5,193 bases of DNA from the NCBI GenBank assembly GCA_003232015.1, contig QIKU01000010.1:1-5193 (forward strand), in the 5' to 3' direction. The position numbers and the translations under genes are program-made. Position 1 is the stretch's first letter. Each line of letters starts with the position of its first letter. This document shows, in pieces, positions 1-5,193 of this stretch. The stretch is from Gammaproteobacteria bacterium (lineage in GTDB: Bacteria > Pseudomonadota > Gammaproteobacteria > UBA6429). The notes beneath the pieces are model-generated. The model ran no database searches, was not told the origin of the DNA, and worked only from the letters and a program-made list of their open reading frames with translations.

Positions 1-1229
1 GCCGTTTGCGCGAAGCCAAAGCCGACGTGCGTGTGGTGATGACGCAGGGCGCCACCGAATTTGTTACACCACTCACCTTTCAGGCACTCTCCGGCAACCC
101 TGTTCATCAACACCTTTTAGATAATGATGCTGAAGCCGCCATGGGGCATATTGAACTGGCTCGCTGGGCTGACGTGATTCTGGTTGCACCGGCCAGCGCC
201 GATTTTATCAGCCGGCTTTGTCTGGGGCGCGCCAATGATTTACTGGGCGCGTTGTGTTTAGCCAGCCATGTGCCGCTGGCACTGGCGCCAGCCATGAACC
301 AGCAAATGTGGAAAGATCCCGCGACCCAAACGAACGTGCAAACTTTACGCAGCCGTGGCGTGTTGTTGTTTGGCCCTGACAGTGGTGAACAAGCCTGTGG
401 CGAGGTGGGTGAAGGCCGGCTTATGCAGCCTCATGCTTTACTTGATGCACTGGCCGATGTCTTTGCAACCGGCAGCTTAACCGGCCAAACGGTATTAATT
501 ACGGCTGGCCCCACACAGGAGCCGCTCGATCCGGTACGTTATTTGTCTAATCATAGTTCCGGTAAAATGGGTTACGCACTGGCAACCGCTGCGCTGGAAG
601 CCGGTGCCGAAGTGATACTGATTAGCGGCCCGGTGGATAACAGCCTGTTGGCATCGCTATCTCACGCAATTAAAACTGTTCATGTTATAACTGCCGAGCA
701 AATGCTGGAGCAGGTTCAAGCTTTTGCACACAAAACCGATATATTGATTGCGGCAGCGGCAGTGGCCGATTACCGCCCGGTGGTGGCGCAGACCGAGAAA
801 ATAAAAAAATCAGCCGATAGCATGATGTTACAGCTACAACGTAACCCGGATATTTTAGCTACGGTTAAACGTCAAAGTCCCTGGTTGTTCAGTGTCGGTT
901 TCGCTGCAGAAACTGAAAATCTCGAGCAACATGCACGCCAAAAGCTAAAAGATAAAGGTGTTGAAATGATAGCTGCAAACTGGGTCGGGCATGCCGCCAC
1001 CGAAACCAGTGGTACCTTTGGCAGTGACAATAATGCTCTAAAATTATTCTGGCCAGGCGGTGAACTTGAGCTAGGTGTTTCCAGTAAAACCCGGCTGGCA
1101 AGGGAGCTGGTCGCCTTGATTGCATCGCAGTATGATAATGCAGTTCAGTCGGGTAGACTCAACAATGAACAGCGCAATGTTAAAAATGTGGTTCAGCTTA
1201 GAACCAGTGGCAGTGATAATAATAATTAA
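1..1229 (+). CDS. coaBC: Bifunctional phosphopantothenoylcysteine decarboxylase / phosphopantothenate-cysteine ligase (5' partial)
   Basis: This cytoplasmic enzyme catalyses two successive steps of coenzyme A synthesis: CTP-dependent joining of cysteine to 4'-phosphopantothenate (CoaB half), then FMN-dependent decarboxylation to 4'-phosphopantetheine (CoaC half). The frame is open from base 3; the first visible residues RLREAKADVRVVMT match E. coli CoaBC near residue 27, so about 26 residues are cut off by the window edge and the TTG at 6 is not a start. Counting that TTG codon as residue 1, CoaC shows the active-site His48 (AAMGHIEL), Asn98 (PAMNQQMW) and Cys131 (QACGE), equivalent to His75, Asn125 and Cys158 of E. 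coli. CoaB begins near residue 160, with TAGPTQEPLDPVRY, SNHSSGKMG, AAVADYRP, the EKIKK lysine motif and SDNNAL. About 27 C-terminal residues after IASQYDN are polar and unlike the E. coli tail. Dut follows after 47 bp, probably in one operon. Identification is very secure. Confidence 0.97.
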   Translation, partial: RLREAKADVRVVMTQGATEFVTPLTFQALSGNPVHQHLLDNDAEAAMGHIELARWADVILVAPASADFISRLCLGRANDLLGALCLASHVPLALAPAMNQQMWKDPATQTNVQTLRSRGVLLFGPDSGEQACGEVGEGRLMQPHALLDALADVFATGSLTGQTVLITAGPTQEPLDPVRYLSNHSSGKMGYALATAALEAGAEVILISGPVDNSLLASLSHAIKTVHVITAEQMLEQVQAFAHKTDILIAAAAVADYRPVVAQTEKIKKSADSMMLQLQRNPDILATVKRQSPWLFSVGFAAETENLEQHARQKLKDKGVEMIAANWVGHAATETSGTFGSDNNALKLFWPGGELELGVSSKTRLARELVALIASQYDNAVQSGRLNNEQRNVKNVVQLRTSGSDNNN

Positions 1230-1253
1230 ATTAAACAGCTTTTCAGGTTTAAT
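1230..1253. repeat. Small AT-rich inverted repeat between coaBC and dut
   Basis: ATTAAAC (1230-1236) and GTTTAAT (1247-1253) are perfect reverse complements around a 10-base loop, starting directly after the coaBC stop codon. The stem is short and AT-rich and no T run follows it, so it is not a convincing intrinsic terminator. It may be a weak mRNA processing or stability element, or chance in AT-rich sequence. Confidence 0.3.
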
Positions 1254-1266
1254 ACAACTTGCACAA

Positions 1267-1271
1267 AAGGG
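1267..1271 (+). promoter_or_regulatory. Ribosome binding site of dut
   Basis: AAGGG lies five bases upstream of the ATG at 1277, a suitable Shine-Dalgarno distance. It decides the start: the in-frame TTG at 1259 lies upstream of this site and would add six residues absent from E. coli Dut, whereas the ATG gives an N-terminus ([10 protein letters not shown]) matching E. coli. Confidence 0.65.
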
Positions 1272-1276
1272 TTGTT

Positions 1277-1732
1277 ATGCAAAAGATTCAGTTAAAAATA
1301 TTAGATGCACGTTTGGGTAAAGAAATTGAATTACCGGACTATGCAACGGCGGGTTCTGCTGGCATTGACTTGCGCGCCTGTCTGGATGAGCCGTTAACCA
1401 TTCACCCGGGGGAAACCCATTTACTGCCCACTGGCATGGCGATTCATATTGGTGAGCCGTCACTTGCAGCGGTGATTCTACCGCGCTCAGGTTTAGGCCA
1501 TAAGCATGGCATTGTACTGGGTAATCTGGTGGGTTTAATTGACTCGGATTATCAGGGGCAGTTATTTGTTTCCTGCTGGAATCGGGGTAGCGATATTTTT
1601 ACGATAAACATCGGCGAACGTATTGCGCAGTTAGTGTTTGTGCCGGTGGTACAGGCCATGTTTGATATTGTGGCCGAGTTTAATGAAAGTGAACGTGCGG
1701 AAGGTGGATTTGGCCATACCGGTCGCGGATAA
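1277..1732 (+). CDS. dut: Deoxyuridine 5'-triphosphate nucleotidohydrolase (dUTPase)
   Basis: This homotrimeric, Mg-dependent enzyme hydrolyses dUTP to dUMP and pyrophosphate, keeping uracil out of DNA and supplying dUMP for thymidylate synthesis. The product is 151 residues, the usual length of bacterial trimeric dUTPases, and resembles E. coli Dut along its whole length. All five family motifs are visible: motif 1 [10 protein letters not shown] (25-34), motif 2 [10 protein letters not shown] (69-78), motif 3 GLIDSDYQG (86-94) with catalytic Asp89 and the uracil-stacking Tyr92, motif 4 GERIAQLVF (113-121), and the glycine-rich C-terminal motif 5 [12 protein letters not shown] (140-151) that closes over the nucleotide. 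The ATG at 1277 was chosen for its AAGGG ribosome site and the match to the E. coli N-terminus. It lies 47 bp after coaBC and 40 bp before the next ORF, consistent with one transcript; coaBC-dut adjacency is common in gammaproteobacteria. Confidence 0.98.
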   Translation: MQKIQLKILDARLGKEIELPDYATAGSAGIDLRACLDEPLTIHPGETHLLPTGMAIHIGEPSLAAVILPRSGLGHKHGIVLGNLVGLIDSDYQGQLFVSCWNRGSDIFTINIGERIAQLVFVPVVQAMFDIVAEFNESERAEGGFGHTGRG

Positions 1733-1755
1733 AAATAACGAAATAATTAGGGATT

Positions 1756-1760
1756 GAGGG
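1756..1760 (+). promoter_or_regulatory. Probable ribosome binding site of the small ORF before algC
   Basis: GAGGG lies 12 bases before the ATG at 1773, a little farther than optimal. It is the only purine-rich Shine-Dalgarno-like sequence between dut and the large algC ORF that precedes a reasonable start. This suggests that translation of the membrane-phosphomannomutase protein begins at 1773 rather than 1915. Confidence 0.5.
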
Positions 1761-1772
1761 ACAGTAAATCGA

Positions 1773-1910
1773 ATGGCAAAACAGGATAAACCATTACGCA
1801 CGTCAAAACGCCGCAAAAAAGGCGGAATTAAAAAAGGTGGTCTCACCTTAAACACCATTTCATTGTTATCGTTTGTATTATTCAGTGCAACCTTTGTGGT
1901 GATGCTTTAA
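1773..1910 (+). CDS. 45-residue basic + transmembrane ORF, probable detached N-terminus of the AlgC fusion protein
   Basis: This ORF is too short for most gene callers. It encodes a strongly basic N-terminal part (residues 1-22, with KRRKKGG and IKKGG) followed by one hydrophobic helix (about 25-45, LTLNTISLLSFVLFSATFVV) running up to the stop TAA at 1908-1910. That layout is a typical N-in signal anchor. The next ORF, one frame over, starts with a Cache-like domain that should lie outside the cytoplasm and has only one membrane helix, after that domain. Extracytoplasmic Cache domains are normally flanked by two helices, so this ORF provides the missing first one. The two frames overlap only at 1903-1907 (TGCTT of ATG CTT TAA); a +1 shift there gives ...VVMLNIMRWSTLN... 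and a protein of about 878 residues. I infer it is the true N-terminus of the algC product, separated by programmed frameshifting, mutation or a sequencing error. A free-standing small membrane protein is the less likely alternative. Confidence 0.65.
   Translation: MAKQDKPLRTSKRRKKGGIKKGGLTLNTISLLSFVLFSATFVVML
1903..1910 (+). other. Frame-change site (CTT TAA) between the membrane-anchor ORF and algC
   Basis: The upstream frame ends at TAA 1908-1910, and the downstream frame is closed by TGA at 1900-1902, so any switch must occur within these few bases. The sequence here is ATG CTT TAA T. CTT followed by a stop codon beginning with T is the same kind of slip site as CTT TGA in the prfB (release factor 2) +1 frameshift. 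GGTGAT, complementary to the 16S rRNA 3' end, lies one base before the ATG-final-G/CTT boundary at 1898-1903. The TTT at 1906-1908 is also where a one-base insertion would produce the same break. The sequence alone cannot separate these possibilities. Confidence 0.5.
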
Positions 1911-1914
1911 TATC

Positions 1915-4410
1915 ATGCGCTGGAGCACACTGAATATTATCGATAGCCAGAGCAGCACGATTGAACGCAGTGCGGCCGATCAGTTTTCAAGTCACTTAAG
2001 TTTATCCATTGCCAGTTACACCGAAGGGCTGGCGGTGATTGCCAAAGATCCGCAAACACGTGAAGTCATCCTGTCAGATAATCCAGAAAAAATAGTCAAA
2101 CGCCAGATGCAACTGGTTAAGCTTTTTCCAAATGCATTACGTGTCCGGCTTTTAAAAGAAGGTGGCTTACGGCCTTCGCAACGCACAACACCCTATATTG
2201 GTTTTGCCTGCGTGGATATGTTTAATAAGTCGCGTGAAGCTAAACGTCCACCGGGTGTGGAAACGCATGTGTTTGGTACCGCGCAGCAACATATTGATTT
2301 TGTGCATCCCGTTTTAAATGCAGCGAATACAAAAGTCATCGGTCATGTGCAACTTGTGGTTAACGTTAATATGCTGAATAAATGGTTAAAACTCAGTAAT
2401 ATTGTTGATTATGTGGAACTTTATCAAATAGCCGGGTCGTCGCATAACACCTTATTAATTGGCAAAACTGGGGATATTTCCTTGCGTGTGAATGATGCAC
2501 CGCACAAGTACCAGGTACAGGGTACGCAATGGGAAATAAGGATTTGGCCGAGCGCGAGTATTGATGCGAAGTACGATCGATTATTAACCTATATCTTATT
2601 GTTTACCGGTGTCGGAATATTTGCGGTTATTGTTTATTTGTCCTGGCGTTCATTAAGCCGCGCATTAACATCCGATATTGATAATTTAGTCGGGCTGGTT
2701 GTTAGCACGTTGCGAGGTGATAAGAAATACCAGTATAAAATGGAAATGAAAGAATTTAATGATGCCGCGAAACAGTTAAATGATGTTCTTGCCGGTCAGG
2801 GGCATGATCGTGAAAGAGACTCTGATCCAGATAGTGTGAGTGCGGCAAGCATGGAAATGGAGTTTGATTCTGCGGCCATGTATGCATCGAGCGCATCGAT
2901 GGAAGTTGAAGAGCTTGACGAAGCTGCCATGCAAAAAATTGAACAACAACGTAACAAAGAAAAACAGAAAAGTAGCCAGAGTTTAAAACAGTCCATTCAG
3001 GAAACAGCAGAAGCATCGATGAATAAAGTCATGTCACCACATCCACCGGCCGAAATTTTTAAAGCTTATGATATTCGTGGTGTTGTTGGTGTCAGTTTAA
3101 CTGCCGAGTATGCTGAACTTATTGGTAAGGCTCTAGGCAGTGAAGCGTCCACGCGTGGTGCAAGTAGCATTGCTTTTGCACGTGATGGCCGCTTATCGGG
3201 GCCGGAACTTGGGCAGGCTTTAGTAAAAGGTATTTTATCAGCGGGTATTGATGTTGTTGATGTGGGCATGGTGCCGACACCGTTACTCTATTTTGCCGCA
3301 CATGAGTTAACCAATGGTTCGGGTGTCATGTTAACTGGCAGCCATAATCCGCCGGACTACAATGGTTTTAAAATGGTCCTGTCCGGTGAAACTCTGGCCG
3401 AAGACAGTATTCAGGTTTTAAGAAAGCGTATTGAGCTTGATGATTTTGTAACGGGTACTGGCAGTTATTCAACCGTGCCAATGTTAGAAAAATACCTTAA
3501 CCGCATTGTGTCGGATGTAAAACTCAAACGGCCCCTTAAGATTGTGATTGACTGCGGTAATGGTGTGGCCGGTGGTGTTGCGCCGCGCCTGTATAACGCA
3601 ATGGGTTGTGAAGTTATTGAACTGTATTGTGATATTGACGGTAAGTTTCCAAACCACCACCCGGATCCCAGTCAGCCTAAAAATCTTGTCGATTTAATCG
3701 AAGCGGTTAAGGTGCATAAAGCTGACCTGGGTATGGCCTTTGACGGTGACGGCGACCGTTTAGGTGTGGTCAGTTCAGACGGCAATATTATCTGGCCGGA
3801 TCGTTTACTGATGTTATTTGCAGAAGATGTGCTGCTACGTAACCCCGGAGCACTAATTATTTTCGATATTAAATGTACCAGCAATTTAACCAAAGTGATC
3901 TGGGAAAAAGGCGGTGAGCCATTAATGTGGAAAACAGGGCATTCACTGATTAAATCAAAAATGAAACAGTCCGGTGCGTTGCTGGCCGGTGAAATGAGCG
4001 GCCATATCTTCTTTAAAGAACGCTGGTACGGTTTTGATGATGCGCTATACAGTGGTGCACGCTTACTGGAAATTTTAGCGGCCGACGTTCGCCAGCCACG
4101 GGTTGTATTTGCCAGCCTGCCTGATTCGGTGAATACGCCTGAGTTACAAATTAAAATGCGAGAAGGCGCACACCATGCCTTTATCGAAAAATTACTTGAT
4201 AACGCCGACTTTGGCGAAGCCAATATTACCATGATAGATGGCATTCGTGCCGACTATGCAGATGGCTGGGGGCTGGTACGTGCATCCAACACCACGCCTT
4301 GTTTAGTTCTGCGCTTTGAAGGCCAGACCAAAGAAGCGATGGAAAAAATACAGGCCAAGTTTAAAGAGGTACTGCTCGCGGTGGATGATACCTTGGTATT
4401 GCCTTTCTGA
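1915..4410 (+). CDS. algC: Membrane-anchored Cache-like sensor / phosphomannomutase-phosphoglucomutase fusion (AlgC type)
   Basis: The C-terminal 463 residues (369-831) are an AlgC-type PMM/PGM of the alpha-D-phosphohexomutase family, interconverting mannose or glucose 6-phosphate and 1-phosphate to supply GDP-mannose, UDP-glucose and dTDP-rhamnose for alginate-like exopolysaccharide and LPS. Counting from Met369, the key residues fall at P. aeruginosa AlgC positions: phosphoserine Ser476 in TGSHNP (Ser108), metal loop DGDGD 610-614 (242-246), sugar-binding GEMSGH with Glu693 and Ser695 (325, 327), and phosphate-binding RASNTTP from Arg789 (421). Residues 1-222 are a Cache-like domain (for example FVHPVLN and VIGHVQLVVNVNML, 129-154). 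A membrane helix spans about 223-244, followed by Arg residues, then an acidic linker with a tandem repeat (311-339) and a charged, probably helical stretch (340-368). The annotated start ATG 1915 is doubtful: no first helix is present unless the 1773 ORF is joined. Long AlgC forms also occur in annotated pseudomonad genomes. The enzyme assignment is secure; the sensor role and ligand are unknown. Confidence 0.93.
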   Translation: MRWSTLNIIDSQSSTIERSAADQFSSHLSLSIASYTEGLAVIAKDPQTREVILSDNPEKIVKRQMQLVKLFPNALRVRLLKEGGLRPSQRTTPYIGFACVDMFNKSREAKRPPGVETHVFGTAQQHIDFVHPVLNAANTKVIGHVQLVVNVNMLNKWLKLSNIVDYVELYQIAGSSHNTLLIGKTGDISLRVNDAPHKYQVQGTQWEIRIWPSASIDAKYDRLLTYILLFTGVGIFAVIVYLSWRSLSRALTSDIDNLVGLVVSTLRGDKKYQYKMEMKEFNDAAKQLNDVLAGQGHDRERDSDPDSVSAASMEMEFDSAAMYASSASMEVEELDEAAMQKIEQQRNKEKQKSSQSLKQSIQETAEASMNKVMSPHPPAEIFKAYDIRGVVGVSLTAEYAELIGKALGSEASTRGASSIAFARDGRLSGPELGQALVKGILSAGIDVVDVGMVPTPLLYFAAHELTNGSGVMLTGSHNPPDYNGFKMVLSGETLAEDSIQVLRKRIELDDFVTGTGSYSTVPMLEKYLNRIVSDVKLKRPLKIVIDCGNGVAGGVAPRLYNAMGCEVIELYCDIDGKFPNHHPDPSQPKNLVDLIEAVKVHKADLGMAFDGDGDRLGVVSSDGNIIWPDRLLMLFAEDVLLRNPGALIIFDIKCTSNLTKVIWEKGGEPLMWKTGHSLIKSKMKQSGALLAGEMSGHIFFKERWYGFDDALYSGARLLEILAADVRQPRVVFASLPDSVNTPELQIKMREGAHHAFIEKLLDNADFGEANITMIDGIRADYADGWGLVRASNTTPCLVLRFEGQTKEAMEKIQAKFKEVLLAVDDTLVLPF
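2845..2931 (+). repeat. Tandem imperfect repeat in the linker of the AlgC fusion protein
   Basis: Residues 311-322 (ASMEMEFDSAAM) and 327-339 (ASMEVEELDEAAM) of the 1915 frame are two copies of the same acidic, Met- and Ala-rich unit, separated by YASS. The copies differ by one residue in length and several substitutions, and at DNA level they have diverged further, so the duplication is not recent. It lies between the membrane helix and the mutase domain, directly before a charged Gln/Lys-rich stretch. It may form a flexible or amphipathic helical spacer, or a protein docking segment. Confidence 0.55.
3019..3021 (+). promoter_or_regulatory. Possible internal start giving a soluble 463-residue AlgC
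   Basis: The ATG at 3019 (Met369 of the long frame) aligns with the start of the classical 463-residue P. aeruginosa AlgC, and translation from it gives exactly 463 residues. A second ATG at 3031 (Met373) is four codons on. Upstream, only AGGAAA around 2999-3004 is Shine-Dalgarno-like, 14 bases from the ATG and therefore poorly placed. Internal initiation is possible but not supported by a good ribosome site. Confidence 0.3.
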
Positions 4411-4424
4411 TTTATATTTTAAAT

Positions 4425-4481
4425 ATTATTAACCACGAAGACTGCTCCACGAAGTGCTCTTCTTCGTGGTTAATAATTTTT
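4425..4481 (+). terminator. Intrinsic terminator after algC
   Basis: A perfect 17-bp inverted repeat begins 14 bases after the algC stop: ATTATTAACCACGAAGA (4425-4441) pairs with TCTTCGTGGTTAATAAT (4461-4477), and the 3' arm runs into a T stretch (4477-4481) followed by a pyrimidine-rich tract. The loop is unusually long (19 bases) and contains a second copy of CCACGAAG (4447-4454). This copy can pair with the same 3' arm (4462-4469) to form a compact 8-bp, 7-base-loop hairpin. Either form would act in the + direction, ending the coaBC-dut-algC transcript before argB. The stem base is AT-rich, so termination strength is uncertain, and on the other strand A-rich sequence lets it work partly in reverse. 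Confidence 0.75.
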
Positions 4482-4489
4482 CCTTTCTA

Positions 4490-4518
4490 TTGTTATTCCC
4501 TTTTCCCTCAGTTACCAT
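4490..4518 (+). promoter_or_regulatory. Candidate sigma-70 promoter of argB
   Basis: TTGTTA (4490-4495) and TACCAT (4513-4518) are separated by exactly 17 bases, each matching four of six consensus positions (TTGACA and TATAAT). Transcription would start near 4525, about 35 bases before the argB ATG. A promoter is expected here because a terminator-like hairpin lies just upstream. The element matches are weak and the region is generally T-rich, so chance cannot be excluded. Confidence 0.3.
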
Positions 4519-4521
4519 TAC

Positions 4522-4541
4522 TTCACTATCAACGAAGTGAA
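4522..4541. repeat. Short inverted repeat in the argB leader
   Basis: TTCACT (4522-4527) and AGTGAA (4536-4541) are perfect reverse complements with an 8-base spacer, ending 19 bases before the argB start. The site overlaps or follows the candidate transcription start, so it could be an operator or a small leader hairpin. It shares the octamer ACGAAGTG (4532-4539) with the terminator loop (4449-4456). It does not clearly match the enterobacterial ARG box. Confidence 0.3.
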
Positions 4542-4551
4542 CATTAACTAA

Positions 4552-5193
<642 letters not shown>

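Noticed and set aside
6..8. TTG as the start of coaBC
   Set aside because: The frame continues upstream (Arg codon at 3-5), and homology shows that residues before this point, including the FMN-binding N-terminus, belong to the protein. The gene is cut by the window edge.
1259..1276. Upstream TTG start for dut
   Set aside because: It would add six residues not present in E. coli Dut, and it lies upstream of the AAGGG ribosome site that serves ATG 1277.
1120..1320. 66-codon plus-strand frame bridging the end of coaBC and the start of dut
   Set aside because: It overlaps two secure genes in another frame, has no good ribosome site and shows no domain.
1915..1917. ATG 1915 as a normal independent start of the AlgC fusion
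   Set aside because: Not fully excluded, since GGTGAT at 1898-1903 could act as a distant ribosome site for reinitiation. However, the resulting protein would need to export 222 residues without a signal sequence, so it is not preferred.
3672..4244. 190-codon open frame on the minus strand within algC
   Set aside because: It lies wholly antisense to the strongly conserved mutase domain. Its translation is Ser/Pro/Ile-rich with no recognisable motif, and it has no independent context.

Overview
The window reads as chromosomal DNA of a gammaproteobacterium. The gene order coaBC - dut - algC-type phosphomannomutase - argB, all on the + strand, is the one found in Pseudomonas and related groups. 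CoaBC and Dut resemble the E. coli proteins closely, while the phosphomannomutase and ArgB resemble the P. aeruginosa proteins (comparison from memory, no search run). Base composition is moderate and the genus cannot be fixed from the sequence.

Layout. Positions 1-1229 hold coaBC (coenzyme A synthesis), missing about 26 N-terminal residues at the window edge. Positions 1277-1732 hold a complete dUTPase gene. Positions 1773-1910 hold a 45-codon ORF encoding a basic segment plus one hydrophobic helix. It ends at a CTT TAA sequence, and the large algC-type ORF (1915-4410, 831 codons) continues one frame over. That ORF encodes a Cache-like extracytoplasmic domain, a membrane helix, an acidic/repeat/charged linker and a complete 463-residue PMM/PGM enzyme with every catalytic motif intact. 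The small ORF supplies exactly the first membrane helix that the large protein lacks, so the two together look like one protein of about 878 residues split by a +1 frame change. A strong hairpin with a T run (4425-4481) follows and probably ends the coaBC-dut-algC transcription unit. A short leader precedes argB (4561 to the window end).

Two places deserve attention. The first is the frame change at 1903-1910, which could be programmed +1 frameshifting, a T-run indel, or coupled reinitiation. The second is the end of argB: clear acetylglutamate kinase sequence runs to about position 5115, then passes in frame into about 26 codons that do not look like ArgB and lack its NINAD region, resembling instead the C-terminal helix of a glycosyltransferase. 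This suggests a rearrangement or an assembly chimera.

Functionally the genes are a housekeeping set: CoA synthesis, dUTP removal, sugar-1-phosphate supply for surface polysaccharide (apparently tethered to the inner membrane by a sensor-like domain), and arginine synthesis. No RNA gene, CRISPR array, insertion sequence or phage gene was seen.
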